From NCBI RefSeq assembly GCF_009928685.1, contig NZ_WWEO01000043.1:310001-374000 (forward strand): a stretch of DNA of 64,000 nucleotides, in the 5' to 3' direction. The notes beneath the pieces are model-generated. The model saw only the letters and a program-made list of their open reading frames with translations. It was not told the DNA's origin and did no database searches. Origin of the DNA: Mucilaginibacter agri (GTDB lineage Bacteria; Bacteroidota; Bacteroidia; Sphingobacteriales; Sphingobacteriaceae). The stretch's first letter is position 1; each line of letters opens with the position of its first letter. Shown one piece after another: positions 34,076 to 44,592 of this stretch. A program made the position numbers and the translations under genes.

Positions 34076-35794
34076 TTATTGAACGGTAAAATTAACGATC
34101 CTGCTGTTTCTGCCGCCAGGAAAAGGAGTGGTTCTGATAGAGAAAATCAGCTCATAATGTCCTTTTTGCATTGGAGCAGGTAATGGAAATGTAAAATGTA
34201 TAGTTTGGTGAGGTTGAAGCCTAATTTGGTTGAAATTTGGCGGTGCCAAGAGAGCATAGATTAAACGGTCGTCTTGAATAAAACAACCGCCCATAAATAC
34301 CTGGTGCCTTTGCCCTGTATTGCTAAAATCCAGCACGGTATTATACGGATTGGTGATGGTTAAATTGAATGTTTTGATTTCGCCTGGCGTTGCAACCACT
34401 TTGTAATTATCGCTTTTGATATCAACACGTTGGTAGGTACGGGTATCGTCAATCCATGATGTATAGTAGGTGCCGTTGTGGGTTTTCAAGGTATCCATTA
34501 CAATGGCAGTATCCACCACGTCCGAAATATATAATGTGCGCTTGTGTTGTAGGCTATCTTCCAGCGGCCAAATATCAAATTGCGTGCGGCGATAGTAACG
34601 GCTGTCATAACCGAATCCTTTTAGCGATTGGGTATAGAAACTGTACTTAGAGGGTTCCTGAAAACCCGAAAGAAATACCACTGGCGCATCGCCCGCTTTT
34701 TGCTTAATCTGTTGCGCCCACTCGCGAAACCCGAAAAAACTTTTGAAAGGCCTTAAATGTGCAATAACCGGGAGGCCGGAAATCAGAGCCAATCTTAATA
34801 ATACGATCAATAGGATGTTAGCTACGGCAAGTTTGTTAAACCAGGCCGGTGGCGTAAAGCCTTGTTTAAATCGGATTAATGCCAGCATGCTTAGCGGTAC
34901 GAAGGCAATCAGCGTCCAATGCGGTTGCACATTGCCTTTAAGAGTGTTTATTAAGAAGAAAATAAGCGTGCCTATCGCGTTAACTAATAAGGTGCGGATA
35001 AATGCATCTTTAACACGTGTTTTAAAAGCATAATAAAATACAAGCCACCCGATAAGTGGCCCTGCCATTAATAACTGGCCAGGTATAAATTGGTAGGTAT
35101 GCGCAAAATCATAAACCTCTGACGAACGCTCGAACAAGTGGTAATTTACCGATGGATACCCATGGCTAACCTGCCAGTAAATGTGCGGTATAAATAAAAC
35201 AGTAGCTAGAATCGGTATCACCCAAAACGACCAGCGTTTAAGTACCTTGATGTTGGCGGCCAGTGTAAAAGCAATCAGCAATACAGCATGATACTTGCTG
35301 TACAACAAGCAGGCAAGTGTAAGTGCAATTAATATTGCTAATTGCCAGCTGTCTTTTTTTAGATATTGCTGATAGAAGTAATAAAACAATACGGTGAAAA
35401 AGAACAGCGGAGCATCAGGCGTGGTAATAAAACCATAAATATGGAATATGAATACGCCGCCAACTATTAGGATAAACTGCCGTGCATCAACACCATAACC
35501 GCGAATAGTTAACCACAACAATCTTATGGCCAGCGTGCTGCTGATAACGGTTATTAACCGTAACCCAAATTCGTTCTGAAAAATCGAATAACCGATGCGG
35601 ATAAAAACAGCTACCATCGGAGGGTGATCATAATATCCCCAATCCAATAATCGTGAGTATAGCCAGTAGTAAGCCTCGTCGGAGTGCAGGCCAAGTGTAA
35701 AAGCCTGAGCCGCGTTCAATAATGTCCAGCCGAGCAGAAAAAACCAGATCAGTTTCTCTGGATTGGCAGCTTTGCTGGATTGTGTTAAATTCAT
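34076..35794 (-). CDS. GT39/ArnT-type membrane glycosyltransferase
   Basis: A 572-residue polytopic glycosyltransferase using polyprenyl-phosphate sugars. The first periplasmic loop has the GT-C catalytic acid pair LHSDEAYYW (Asp39-Glu40), then GYYDHPPMVA, the usual family hallmark. About eleven membrane helices run to residue 360. A soluble C-terminal domain (about 380-572) is rich in beta strands and could bind the acceptor. It lies 7 nt upstream of the outer membrane protein gene. The acceptor (lipid A, protein or polymer) is unknown. Confidence 0.85.
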   Translation of the reverse strand: MNLTQSSKAANPEKLIWFFLLGWTLLNAAQAFTLGLHSDEAYYWLYSRLLDWGYYDHPPMVAVFIRIGYSIFQNEFGLRLITVISSTLAIRLLWLTIRGYGVDARQFILIVGGVFIFHIYGFITTPDAPLFFFTVLFYYFYQQYLKKDSWQLAILIALTLACLLYSKYHAVLLIAFTLAANIKVLKRWSFWVIPILATVLFIPHIYWQVSHGYPSVNYHLFERSSEVYDFAHTYQFIPGQLLMAGPLIGWLVFYYAFKTRVKDAFIRTLLVNAIGTLIFFLINTLKGNVQPHWTLIAFVPLSMLALIRFKQGFTPPAWFNKLAVANILLIVLLRLALISGLPVIAHLRPFKSFFGFREWAQQIKQKAGDAPVVFLSGFQEPSKYSFYTQSLKGFGYDSRYYRRTQFDIWPLEDSLQHKRTLYISDVVDTAIVMDTLKTHNGTYYTSWIDDTRTYQRVDIKSDNYKVVATPGEIKTFNLTITNPYNTVLDFSNTGQRHQVFMGGCFIQDDRLIYALLAPPNFNQIRLQPHQTIHFTFPLPAPMQKGHYELIFSIRTTPFPGGRNSRIVNFTVQ

Positions 35795-35832
35795 ATAGAT
35801 GTTAAGATACCGACGCGTACAAAGGTATATTT

Positions 35833-35875
35833 AAAAATTAACGCCTGTTTATTTATTACAATAAACAGGCGTTAA
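35833..35875 (-). terminator. Strong terminator after the PfkB-kinase gene (minus strand)
   Basis: TTAACGCCTGTTTATT (35838-35853) pairs perfectly over 16 bp with its reverse complement (35860-35875), with a 6-nt loop. On the minus strand a run of five T follows the stem (35833-35837). It isolates the kinase gene from the GT39 gene. Confidence 0.88.
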
Positions 35876-35900
35876 ACGATATAATGGACGCAATTATTGC

Positions 35901-36821
35901 TTAAGCTTCAATTTCGAATTTAGAAAGGTTCACAAATTCTTGTATACGTGCAGCAACTTCTTCTTTAGCAAGGTTCTTGATTTTTTCTGTACCAAATTTC
36001 TCCACGCAGAAAGACGCCAGCGCCGAACCGTAAACAATAGCATTTTTCATGTTGTTAAAGTTTACCTCGCCAGCTTTGGCCATATAGCCAATAAAGCCAC
36101 CAGCAAAAGTATCGCCGGCTCCGGTTGGATCAAATACCTCTTCAAGCGGCAACGCAGGTACTGAAAAGATCTTGCCTTCGCCAAAAAGTAAGGCGCCATG
36201 CTCGCCTTTTTTAATGATCAGGTATTTAGGCCCCATGGTTAAAATCTTGTTAGCTGCTTTTACCAATGAGTATTCACCAGAAAGCTGACGGGCTTCCGCA
36301 TCATTAATGGTAAGCACATCAACCATTTTAATTGTTTGCAAAAGATCATCCATTGCAATATCCATCCAAAAGTTCATGGTGTCCATAACAATTAACTTTG
36401 GGCGGTTCTGTAAACGGTTAATTACCGTTTGCTGAACCTGCGGGGTAAGATTACCCAGCATTAAATACTGGCAGTCCTGATAACTCTCCGGAATGATCGG
36501 ATCGAAGTCAGCAAGTACATTTAACTCCGTAATAAGCGTGTCCCGGCTGTTCATATCGTTGTGATATTTACCGCTCCAAAAGAAAGATTTCTCTCCCGGT
36601 TTCACCTGAAGGCCTTCTGTATCAATATGATGTTGGTTGAGGTCTTCTATCTCACTTTGCGGAAAATCATCGCCGACAACGGCTACTATCTTTACCTTAT
36701 CATAAAAATACGATGCCGACAGGCTTGCATACGTTGCAGCGCCTCCAACAATTTTATCAGTCTTACCAAAAGGTGTTTCAATTGCGTCAAACGCCACAGT
36801 ACCAATAACTAACAAACTCAT
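35901..36821 (-). CDS. PfkB-family carbohydrate/nucleoside kinase
   Basis: A 306-residue kinase. ATG 36821 (MSLLVIGTVAFDAIET) is chosen; longer reading from 36896 would run through the tRNA promoter. GGAATYAS (about 26-33) is the first ribokinase motif and DPTGAGDTFAGGF contains catalytic Asp237 with the anion-hole GAGD. The substrate class in this subgroup (sugar, adenosine or modified nucleoside) cannot be told from sequence. It is divergent from tRNA-Asn, with 87 bp between them. Confidence 0.85.
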   Translation of the reverse strand: MSLLVIGTVAFDAIETPFGKTDKIVGGAATYASLSASYFYDKVKIVAVVGDDFPQSEIEDLNQHHIDTEGLQVKPGEKSFFWSGKYHNDMNSRDTLITELNVLADFDPIIPESYQDCQYLMLGNLTPQVQQTVINRLQNRPKLIVMDTMNFWMDIAMDDLLQTIKMVDVLTINDAEARQLSGEYSLVKAANKILTMGPKYLIIKKGEHGALLFGEGKIFSVPALPLEEVFDPTGAGDTFAGGFIGYMAKAGEVNFNNMKNAIVYGSALASFCVEKFGTEKIKNLAKEEVAARIQEFVNLSKFEIEA

Positions 36822-36854
36822 GAAAAAATATTTTAATTTTTTTTTGTGCAAATA

Positions 36855-36885
36855 TTGTGAAATTAAAGGAGAAATTATACTTTTG
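36855..36885 (+). promoter_or_regulatory. Promoter of tRNA-Asn
   Basis: TTG (36855-36857) and TACTTTTG (36878-36885) with a 20-nt spacer fit the Bacteroidota promoter consensus. The tRNA starts 24 nt after the -7 box. Confidence 0.65.
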
Positions 36886-36908
36886 CACCACTCCAAACGG
36901 AAAACGAT

Positions 36909-36982
36909 TCCTGAGTAGCTCAGCCGGTTAGAGCATCTGACTGTTAATCAGAGGGTCGCTGGTTCGAGCCCAGCCTCAGGAG
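36909..36982 (+). tRNA. tRNA-Asn (anticodon GTT)
   Basis: A 74-nt cloverleaf. The acceptor stem TCCTGAG pairs with CTCAGGA. The D-arm includes AGCTCAGCCGGTTAGAGC. The anticodon stem TCTGA/TCAGA encloses CTGTTAA with anticodon GTT. The T-arm is GCTGGTTCGAGCCCAGC. The discriminator base is G; CCA is not encoded. A terminator follows two bases later. Confidence 0.96.
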
Positions 36983-36983
36983 C

Positions 36984-37013
36984 AAAGCCCCGCAAGTCCG
37001 CGGGGCTTTTTTT
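36984..37013 (+). terminator. Terminator after tRNA-Asn
   Basis: AAAGCCCCGC (36984-36993), loop AAGTCC, GCGGGGCTTT (37000-37009), then four further T. Confidence 0.9.
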
Positions 37014-37320
37014 ATGCCCTGAATTTCGATACACGCGTTGTTTGGCTGCACATTACAGTGCTGACAAAAGTACATGGAATTAGACTTTAAAATTCTGAAT
37101 ATGCATCGTCAACTGTTTATTCGAGGGCGAAACAGAATTGTATTTAGGCTCCTAAATTTGGAATAGTCCGGTTGCCTACCGGAGTGCCATATAAATAAAT
37201 GGGCTTTGCTTTCGATAGTTGTAAACGTTTCAATGCCAGTATCTATCGAATTTGTAGCAATTTTAACCTGCTGGCAATTAGGTTTACTCGTTATATTAGC
37301 GCCCACATTTATCCCTATTC
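37014..37320. other. Intergenic stretch without recognisable features
   Basis: About 300 AT-rich bases between the tRNA terminator and the PAP2 gene. I see no gene, convincing promoter or repeat. The open frames here lack similarity to known proteins. Confidence 0.5.
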
Positions 37321-38313
37321 ATGACGATATCGACAAAACGTACCGCCATTTTATTCCTTTTTTCATTCATTTCTTTTTCTGGTATAGCACGAAAGCAAGA
37401 TTCCGTTGGTGTTGCAGCGGATATCGACAGTACCAAAATATTAACTGATACTGTTAAAGACGGCCGGTTTAAAACTGCCGGAGAGGTCTGGAAAACAGTT
37501 GTGTTTGGTGTGCCTGGTGATTTTGTACAAATGGGTAAGACCGTATCAAAAGACTGGAGAGTAACCGCAGCTTATGCAGGTGGCATAGCCTTATTTGTGC
37601 TAGCCGACAAACCGGTTACTCAGTGGTATCAGGATAACGTAGAGAAAAACGTTAAATATAAGTTTCCAAAACTTGCCAATCCTGGAAATTCCCGGTTCTT
37701 TTACGGAAATGATGCTTACCTAAATTATTCTATCATGGGTCTGTATGCGGGTTCGCTTATAGCAAATTATAAAACCGGGCAAATGGCTGCGCTTAATTCA
37801 ACAAAAGCGTTAGTCTATTCTTACCTTATTTCGCAGGTTTTTTTAAAATCCATATTTGGCAGGCGAAGGCCGGATTTAACCCTCAGTGACGGCAAGCCAG
37901 CAAAATTGCCCTACACGGATAATCCATACGATTTCTTTGCCATCCATAGGCTAAATTTTACTACTGGACCAAGCGGTACTTCTTTTCCATCTATGCATGC
38001 TACGGCCTATTTCGCGGTAGCTAAAGTTATGGCGATGGAGTTCAATAACTATTGGATACCATATGGCGCTGTTACTGTGCTCTTTTTTGCCGATGTAGAC
38101 GCTCATCAGCATTGGGTGGGAGATATGGTGGCCGGCGGCATAGTGGGTACATTGATAGGAAAAGGTATAGTACTCAGCTCGCGTGCCTGGGAAAAAAAGC
38201 AAGCTCAAAGGAAATCCATACAAAACCGACAAAACAAAATCAATTTCAACTATCAGGTACTACCTGTTGTATCGGGCGGAATGACCGGATTAACTTTACA
38301 TATGTCGCTTTAA
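37321..38313 (+). CDS. PAP2-family phosphatase
   Basis: A 330-residue membrane phosphatase. A signal-like N-terminus precedes a soluble stretch, then several hydrophobic segments. The three phosphatase motifs are KSIFGRRRPD (about 178-187), TSFPSMHAT (about 220-228, usual PSGH here PSMH) and DAHQHWVGDMVAG (about 260-272). It may recycle undecaprenyl pyrophosphate or dephosphorylate lipid A; substrate unproven. It lies upstream of the polysaccharide cluster on the same strand. Confidence 0.88.
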   Translation: MTISTKRTAILFLFSFISFSGIARKQDSVGVAADIDSTKILTDTVKDGRFKTAGEVWKTVVFGVPGDFVQMGKTVSKDWRVTAAYAGGIALFVLADKPVTQWYQDNVEKNVKYKFPKLANPGNSRFFYGNDAYLNYSIMGLYAGSLIANYKTGQMAALNSTKALVYSYLISQVFLKSIFGRRRPDLTLSDGKPAKLPYTDNPYDFFAIHRLNFTTGPSGTSFPSMHATAYFAVAKVMAMEFNNYWIPYGAVTVLFFADVDAHQHWVGDMVAGGIVGTLIGKGIVLSSRAWEKKQAQRKSIQNRQNKINFNYQVLPVVSGGMTGLTLHMSL

Positions 38314-38972
38314 ATTGGTCGGAGATACCAAGCTCTACAGGGTCTTGTAATTTATCGATCTGCCTGCTATGTAATTGCAATTTCTTGCTATGCTCATAAT
38401 TACTGTATATATTAGATAGTAATTATAGCCGTTCCACGCAGAATATTCGGTTGAAAGCCTTTTAACCTTGTTTTATACCAATTTTAAATTTAAGAATATA
38501 TTAATATGTGTTAGAAACAGAGATACACCTTATTGGCAAATTTTCAGTAAAAATGATTATTAGTCCAACAACTGCCCGGTAAGCACTTGTGCAGTTTAGT
38601 TTCCGCGGGTAACATGTTAAACGCTATATTATTTTCCAACTCCTGCCGTTATAGTCACGATAGAGGAATGCTATCAAACAACTTCTCTCATTATTTATAT
38701 GATTTTGAAAGATGAGGCGGGTTGCACTTTATGCCGGATGCTATTTTGATTGCCCCGACTTGGAAAACCTAGCCGCAGATTAATAAATTTATCGAACGAA
38801 GTTATTTATAACATTCTTGTTACGAAAATATATTGTGTGGCGGTATGGCGTGGATTAACTGTTAAATTAAATTATTTATGGTTTGTTTTGATATATTTGC
38901 TCAGCATTTGCGCCTTATCAACATAGCAAACGAGCCTCTATGCTTCTGATATAGCCTATCAATGAGAAATTA
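38314..38972. other. 659-bp leader region before the exopolysaccharide cluster
   Basis: No gene is recognisable. A TATATTTG box at 38892-38899 could serve as the -7 element of the cluster, with a leader of about 70 nt. The rest is AT-rich and without a strong hairpin or an UpxY/NusG-type antiterminator gene. Such long regions before capsule operons often hold regulatory sequence; none is identified here. Confidence 0.5.
38892..38899 (+). promoter_or_regulatory. Possible -7 box of the polysaccharide operon
   Basis: TATATTTG matches TAnnTTTG, about 74 nt before the export-lipoprotein start. No TTG is found at the expected -33 position. Confidence 0.35.
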
Positions 38973-39764
38973 ATGAAATTAAGATTACTACTGTTCGCTC
39001 TCGCCTCAATCATATTATCTTCCTGTAGTTCTAAAAGGAATTTGGTTTATTTCAGTGATTTGGCTGATTCTTCAATTTATAAAACCAGGATCCTAAATAT
39101 TGCCGAAAGTAAAATTAAAAGTGGTGACATTCTTGGCATTAATGTTAGCACTTTAAGCCCCGAATCAAACATTTTGTTTAACAGCGGCGTAAATAATAAT
39201 CCTATTAGGCCAATAGATCCAACGCAACCAACCCCAACAAGCTCGCAAACACCAATTGGTTATGAGGTTGACCGCGCCGGCAATATCAATTTCCCTGTTA
39301 TCGGAAAAATTAAACTTATTGACTTAACTAAGGAAGAGGCAAGCGATAAGCTTTATAACGCCTTAAATGGTTATGTTAAAAATCCAATAGTAAACGTGCG
39401 CTTTCTGAACTTTAGAGTTACGATTATTGGCGAGGTAAACAAGCCCGCTACGTTTAATATTCAGAATGATCAGGTAAGTGTTTTAGAGGCGTTAGGGCTT
39501 GCGGGAGATCTTACCCTTTATGGTCGGCGCGAAAATGTTTTGTTAATAAGACAAACAGGAAATGACCGCACCATGGTTCGCTTAGATTTAAACAACAAAG
39601 ATATACTGAACTCTCCTTATTTCTATCTACAGCAGAACGATGTTTTGTATGTAGAGCCTGATAAATCAAAACTGCAGTTAACTAACAATACACGTACAAC
39701 TTCAATAATTGTGGCCAGCGCCACTATTATAGGTATCCTGCTTTCGAGACTATTATTTAACTAA
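38973..39764 (+). CDS. wza: Wza-type polysaccharide export lipoprotein
   Basis: A 263-residue outer membrane polysaccharide export protein. The lipobox LSSC is at residues 15-18. The Poly_export domain contains IKSGDILGINVSTL and VDRAGNINFPVIGKI. A SLBB-like domain follows with GEVNKPATFNIQNDQVSVLEAL. A C-terminal hydrophobic helix (about 242-262) fits the Wza outer-membrane helix. Its stop codon overlaps the Wzc-like start by one base (TAATG). It forms the exit channel for the polymer. Confidence 0.92.
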   Translation: MKLRLLLFALASIILSSCSSKRNLVYFSDLADSSIYKTRILNIAESKIKSGDILGINVSTLSPESNILFNSGVNNNPIRPIDPTQPTPTSSQTPIGYEVDRAGNINFPVIGKIKLIDLTKEEASDKLYNALNGYVKNPIVNVRFLNFRVTIIGEVNKPATFNIQNDQVSVLEALGLAGDLTLYGRRENVLLIRQTGNDRTMVRLDLNNKDILNSPYFYLQQNDVLYVEPDKSKLQLTNNTRTTSIIVASATIIGILLSRLLFN

Positions 39765-42133
39765 TGAACAATCAAAATACTTCAAATTCAAAACTGGATA
39801 TTTCCTTCAAGGATATTTTTGTTCAATATCTGCGCGTCTGGCCTTGGTTTGTGATTTCGTTAATAGCAACCATGATCTGTGCCGGTATTTATTTACGATA
39901 TGCGATTTCACAATATAGTATCAATGCGACAATACTAATTAAAGATGATAAAAAGGGTGCCGATCTTGCCGACGCTGCATCAGCAATAGACTTGGACATC
40001 TTTAAGTCTACCAAGAGTGTAAACAACGAAATTGAAGTACTTAAAAGCAGGCGATTAATGCAGAAAGTTTTAAGTGATCTTTCACTTAGAGCAACATGTT
40101 ATGCGGTAGGCACTATTAAAACTACCGAATTATATGGAAAATCCCTGCCTATAAATATCGTAATCAATAAACTTGATTCACTCGCTTATTTAAAAAGTAT
40201 AAAGTTAACAGTATCAGACGGAAATGTTTTTGAGGTAGATGTTGATCATGAAACCAGTATAGTACATTTTGGTGAGAGAATTAATTTGCCGTACGTTTCG
40301 TTTACGGTTACAAGTAATGCCCACATTCAAAAAGGTAAAGCTTTTTTAGTGAAATTTAATGATCTGAGGAAGTTGGGGCTTTATTACGATAGTAAACTTA
40401 ATCTAACAGTTGTTAATAAGGACGCAAGTGTATTAGCACTAAGCTTGGTTGATCCAGTTCCAGAAAAAGGAACGGATATATTAAATAAGCTGATAGATGA
40501 CTATAATCAGGAAGCCATTGAGGATAAAAATCTACTAGCGCAAAATACAATCGGATTTATAGATGGGCGTCTTAAATATTTGCTTACCGAGCTTACCGGG
40601 GTAGAAAAAAATGTAGAGGGCTTTAAAAAAAGCAATCAAGTTAGCGATGTTTCTGTTGATGCTCAGGCCTTTATGGATCAATCTACAGAATATGCAAATA
40701 AGTCAAATGATATTAATATTCAAATTGGTGTGCTGGATGCCATTGAAAGCTATTTAAGTAAAGACGAAAATAGATATGGTTTAATACCAAGTTCACTGGG
40801 CATTCAAGATCCGACACTTAATAGCCTGATAGAACAACTCAATTCTCTCCAATTAGAAAGAACCCGGCTCCTCAAAACGGTGCAGGAGGCAAGTCCCATT
40901 ATTACCGGGATTAACGATCAGATATTAAACTTACGGAAAAATATCCTAGAGAATCTGAAGAATATAAAGAGTGGATTTCAAATCACTCGTAATAGTATAG
41001 ATCAAAAGTATGGGGCCTTTAAATCACGTATTAAAACTGTACCGACTATTGAGCGAGGTTTAACAGATATAAAGCGTGAGCAGGCGGTGAAGGAAGCGCT
41101 ATATGCTTTTTTATTGCAAAAAAGAGAAGAAGCGGCCATTTCCCTCTCGTCAGCTGTTGCAAATTCGAGAATTATAGATAGAGGTTATGTTGATGATATT
41201 CCTGTTGCACCCAAAAAGCAAATAATTTTTTTACTTACATTGGTTGCTGGCTTAGGTGCGCCCATTTTAGGTGTTTATATTCGCGAGCTTTTAAATATTA
41301 AAGTACAGTCTATAAACGACGTAACGAAGATTATTCCAGAGGTTCCGGTATTGGGTGAAATAACGCATAACGATACTTTAGAGACGTTGATTATCAAGGG
41401 CAATAATCGATCTGAAATGGCAGAAAGGTTCCGTTTAATCAGATCAAATCTTCAATTTACTTCTACGGGTAAAAATAAAGTAATTATGGTTACCTCCAGC
41501 CGAAGTGGCGAGGGTAAAACGTTTTTCTCGATAAATCTTGCCGCAAGTTTGGCTTTAACCGGTAAAAAAGTAGCTGTTCTAGAATTTGATATCCGAAAGC
41601 CAAAAATGTTAAAAGATCTCAACCTTGCCCCCTTTCCAAATGGAATCACTAATTTCTTAATAGATCCAAAACTCACGATTGAAGATCTTGTACATGATTT
41701 TAAGGAAGTACCAGGTTTACATATTATTTCATCCGGCCCTATTCCTCCTAATCCATCAGAACTGCTGTTGGGACAAAGAGTGGACGGCTTGATGGATCAG
41801 CTGAATGAAAAATATGATTTTGTAGTTGTTGATACATCACCAATAGGTCAAGTGGCGGATGCTTTTACCCTAGGTAAGTATGCGGATTCGAGTATTTATA
41901 TCGTCAGGTATAATTACACATTTAAAGAGCAGCTCCATATTGCCAGGGATATATACCAAAATGCTAAAATGAATAATTTGTTAATGGTTATGAATGATCT
42001 TAAAAAATCGCGCGGAGGTGCTTATGGTTATGGCTATGGTTACGGCTACGGTTACGGAGGGTATGGCGGTTATGGTATGGATGACGAATCCTCGAAAAAA
42101 GGAAGAAATAAGCAACAGAAAAATCGAAGATAA
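39764..42133 (+). CDS. wzc: Wzc-type chain-length regulator and tyrosine autokinase
   Basis: A 789-residue inner membrane protein. Wzz domain and first helix at about 20-48, a long periplasmic coiled-coil part, second helix about 487-508 ([20 protein letters not shown]). The cytoplasmic kinase has Walker A SRSGEGKT (579-586, Lys585), Walker A' [11 protein letters not shown] and Walker B FVVVDTSP. The C-terminal tail has eight tyrosines in 17 residues (754, 756, 758, 760, 762, 764, 767, 770) separated by glycines, the autophosphorylated Tyr cluster, ending in a basic tail. It controls chain length and export with the Wza-type partner. No Wzb-type phosphatase gene is in the window. Confidence 0.93.
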   Translation: MNNQNTSNSKLDISFKDIFVQYLRVWPWFVISLIATMICAGIYLRYAISQYSINATILIKDDKKGADLADAASAIDLDIFKSTKSVNNEIEVLKSRRLMQKVLSDLSLRATCYAVGTIKTTELYGKSLPINIVINKLDSLAYLKSIKLTVSDGNVFEVDVDHETSIVHFGERINLPYVSFTVTSNAHIQKGKAFLVKFNDLRKLGLYYDSKLNLTVVNKDASVLALSLVDPVPEKGTDILNKLIDDYNQEAIEDKNLLAQNTIGFIDGRLKYLLTELTGVEKNVEGFKKSNQVSDVSVDAQAFMDQSTEYANKSNDINIQIGVLDAIESYLSKDENRYGLIPSSLGIQDPTLNSLIEQLNSLQLERTRLLKTVQEASPIITGINDQILNLRKNILENLKNIKSGFQITRNSIDQKYGAFKSRIKTVPTIERGLTDIKREQAVKEALYAFLLQKREEAAISLSSAVANSRIIDRGYVDDIPVAPKKQIIFLLTLVAGLGAPILGVYIRELLNIKVQSINDVTKIIPEVPVLGEITHNDTLETLIIKGNNRSEMAERFRLIRSNLQFTSTGKNKVIMVTSSRSGEGKTFFSINLAASLALTGKKVAVLEFDIRKPKMLKDLNLAPFPNGITNFLIDPKLTIEDLVHDFKEVPGLHIISSGPIPPNPSELLLGQRVDGLMDQLNEKYDFVVVDTSPIGQVADAFTLGKYADSSIYIVRYNYTFKEQLHIARDIYQNAKMNNLLMVMNDLKKSRGGAYGYGYGYGYGYGGYGGYGMDDESSKKGRNKQQKNRR

Positions 42134-42159
42134 ATTTAACTACGAATAAAATAATTGAT

Positions 42160-43455
42160 ATGGATATTGAGCTCAACAATGTAAAAATAAGTGTTATAGG
42201 CTTAGGATATGTTGGATTGCCGTTAGCTGTTGAATTTGCTAAGCGTTACAAAGTGGTTGGATTTGACATCAATGAATTAAGGATTACAGAACTAAAAGCA
42301 GGGAAAGATCGCACATTAGAAGTTGACGACGAATTATTAAGTGAGGTTATCAATACGACAAATAGTAATAATGGCCTGATTTGTTCTAGTGTATTGGACG
42401 ATATCGGCGATAGCAATATTTATATCATAACTGTTCCTACACCGGTTGATAAAAACAACCGACCTGATCTTACACCCTTATATAAGGCAAGTAAAACGGT
42501 TGGAAAGGTACTGAAAGCGGGTGATATTGTAATTTATGAATCCACTGTTTATCCCGGCGTTACCGAAGAAGAATGTGTGCCTGTTTTGGAAGAAGTTTCG
42601 AAACTGAAATTTAACGTTGATTTTTTTGCAGGCTATTCTCCGGAGCGCATCAATCCGGGCGATAAAGAACATACTGTAGCTAAAATCCTTAAAATTACAT
42701 CTGGATCAACCCCAGACGCAGCAGAGAAGATAGATCAGCTTTATAAATCGGTAATAGTCGCAGGGACATACAAAGCCGCATCCATCAAGGTAGCGGAAGC
42801 CGCGAAGGTAATAGAAAATTCGCAACGGGATATCAACATTGCGTTTGTTAATGAATTAGCCAAGATATTTAACCGTTTAGGAATTGATACCGATGAGGTA
42901 TTACAAGCCGCAGGTACAAAGTGGAATTTTTTGAAATTTAAGCCAGGATTAGTTGGTGGCCATTGCATTGGTGTAGATCCATATTATCTGGCGCAAAAAT
43001 CGCAAGAAATTGGTTATCATCCCGAAATAATTTTAGCGGGTCGAAGGCTGAACGATGGCATGGGTGAGTATGTAGCTCATGAGGTTGTTAAACTGATGGT
43101 GAAAAAAGATATCCCAGTTAAAAACTCCAAAATATTGGTGCTCGGAATCACCTTCAAAGAAAATTGCCCGGATGTACGCAATACGAAAGTAATTGACATT
43201 TTAAAAGCGTTAAAAGACTACCAGGCCAATGTTATACTTCACGATCCGTGGGCTGAACCTGCAGAAGTTTTACATGAATACGGCTGGGAATCTATAAAGG
43301 GGCTTCAATTAATTGATAATTGTGATGCGGTAATACTAGCCGTATCACATGATCAATTTATAGACCTGGATATTAAATCGCTTTGCAAATCGAACCATGT
43401 AATCTATGACGTTAAAGGCATTTTGCCTAAAAATTTGATAGACGCAAGACTATAG
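42160..43455 (+). CDS. tviB: TviB/WbpO-type UDP-HexNAc 6-dehydrogenase
   Basis: A 431-residue NAD-dependent nucleotide-sugar dehydrogenase. The Rossmann motif [12 protein letters not shown] is at about 13-24. [19 protein letters not shown] and [13 protein letters not shown] are characteristic. Catalytic Cys269 lies in [20 protein letters not shown]. The sequence is close to TviB (Vi antigen) and WbpO (P. aeruginosa O6), which oxidise UDP-GlcNAc or UDP-GalNAc to the uronic acid. It is followed 42 nt later by the TviC-type epimerase. The exact sugar is inferred from that pairing. Confidence 0.88.
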   Translation: MDIELNNVKISVIGLGYVGLPLAVEFAKRYKVVGFDINELRITELKAGKDRTLEVDDELLSEVINTTNSNNGLICSSVLDDIGDSNIYIITVPTPVDKNNRPDLTPLYKASKTVGKVLKAGDIVIYESTVYPGVTEEECVPVLEEVSKLKFNVDFFAGYSPERINPGDKEHTVAKILKITSGSTPDAAEKIDQLYKSVIVAGTYKAASIKVAEAAKVIENSQRDINIAFVNELAKIFNRLGIDTDEVLQAAGTKWNFLKFKPGLVGGHCIGVDPYYLAQKSQEIGYHPEIILAGRRLNDGMGEYVAHEVVKLMVKKDIPVKNSKILVLGITFKENCPDVRNTKVIDILKALKDYQANVILHDPWAEPAEVLHEYGWESIKGLQLIDNCDAVILAVSHDQFIDLDIKSLCKSNHVIYDVKGILPKNLIDARL

Positions 43456-43497
43456 CTTTTTAAATAAGAAGATTTCATAAACTATTTTAAATTAATC

Positions 43498-44502
43498 ATG
43501 TACAATAAAGCCTATCACACAAAAAATTTAACTCAATTCAGCTTTTTAGTTACCGGTGGAGCTGGGTTTATAGGCTCTAATATTGTAGAGTATTTATTGA
43601 AATACAACGCCAAGAAAGTAAGAGTAGTTGATAATTTTTCAACAGGGTTGAGGCAAAATATAGAGCAATTCTTAACAAATCCCTCCTTTGAACTGATAGA
43701 GGGCGATATTCGTGATCTCGAAATTTGTAGATTGGCGCTCGAGGGTATCGATTATGTAAGCCATCAGGCTGCTTTAGGTTCTGTACCAAGATCTATTAAC
43801 GACCCGATAACAACTAACGAGGTTAATATTAGCGGATTTTTAAATATGCTTGTTGCAGCGCGTGATGCAGGCGTGAAACGGTTTGTATACGCCGCCAGCT
43901 CGAGCACCTACGGAGACCATCCAGACCTGCCGAAGGTTGAAGATAAAATAGGTAATCCATTATCTCCCTATGCAATAACGAAGTATGTTAATGAACTTTA
44001 TGCTTTAGTATTTTCAAGAACTTACGATTTTCATTCGGTTGGGTTGCGCTATTTTAACGTGTTCGGTCCACGGCAAAACCCTAATGGTGCGTATGCTGCA
44101 GTGATCCCGCTATTTGTAAAGTCCGCTTTAAATAAGAAGGCTGCACTTATCAATGGTGATGGCAAAACGAGCAGAGACTTTACCTTCGTTGAAAATGCAG
44201 TACAGGCAAATATTAAAGCCTTATTTATTGAAGATATCGTTAAATCTGAAGTAATTAATATTGCATATGGTGAAAGCACCACTTTAAATGAACTTTGGGA
44301 AGAAATATGTAAGCTCTGCCAGATAAACATCGATCCAATATACAACACGGAGCGAAAAGGAGACGTTAAGCATAGCCTCGCTGACATTTCTAGAGCTGCG
44401 CTATTGATAGGCTATAATCCTGAGTTTTCAGCTCTGCAAGGGCTTGAAAATGTTGTCAAATGGTATACTGAACAAAATAGCTTTAAAAGAACCGAAGTAT
44501 AA
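43498..44502 (+). CDS. tviC: TviC/WbpP-type UDP-HexNAc 4-epimerase
   Basis: A 334-residue extended SDR epimerase. [16 protein letters not shown] (about 19-34) binds NAD, and catalytic Tyr158-xxx-Lys162 ([14 protein letters not shown]) follows [14 protein letters not shown]. These features match TviC and WbpP, which convert UDP-GlcNAc and UDP-GlcNAcA to the galacto forms. It is paired with the dehydrogenase before it, as in Vi antigen and O6 clusters. Start ATG 43498. Confidence 0.88.
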   Translation: MYNKAYHTKNLTQFSFLVTGGAGFIGSNIVEYLLKYNAKKVRVVDNFSTGLRQNIEQFLTNPSFELIEGDIRDLEICRLALEGIDYVSHQAALGSVPRSINDPITTNEVNISGFLNMLVAARDAGVKRFVYAASSSTYGDHPDLPKVEDKIGNPLSPYAITKYVNELYALVFSRTYDFHSVGLRYFNVFGPRQNPNGAYAAVIPLFVKSALNKKAALINGDGKTSRDFTFVENAVQANIKALFIEDIVKSEVINIAYGESTTLNELWEEICKLCQINIDPIYNTERKGDVKHSLADISRAALLIGYNPEFSALQGLENVVKWYTEQNSFKRTEV

Positions 44503-44592
44503 TCAGGGCTATAATTTTGTAGCTATTACGTCAGATATATTTATTCATATTTGACGTTGATTTTTATACCGTCGATCTGCAAATATTTTTTA

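Noticed and set aside
38314..38972. UpxY/NusG-type antiterminator gene before the capsule operon
   Set aside because: No reading frame of suitable length or with KOW-type sequence exists in the gap.
42022..42080. Minisatellite-like GGTTAT/GGCTAT repeat
   Set aside because: It is the coding sequence of the Tyr-Gly tail of the Wzc-type kinase, in frame and family-typical.
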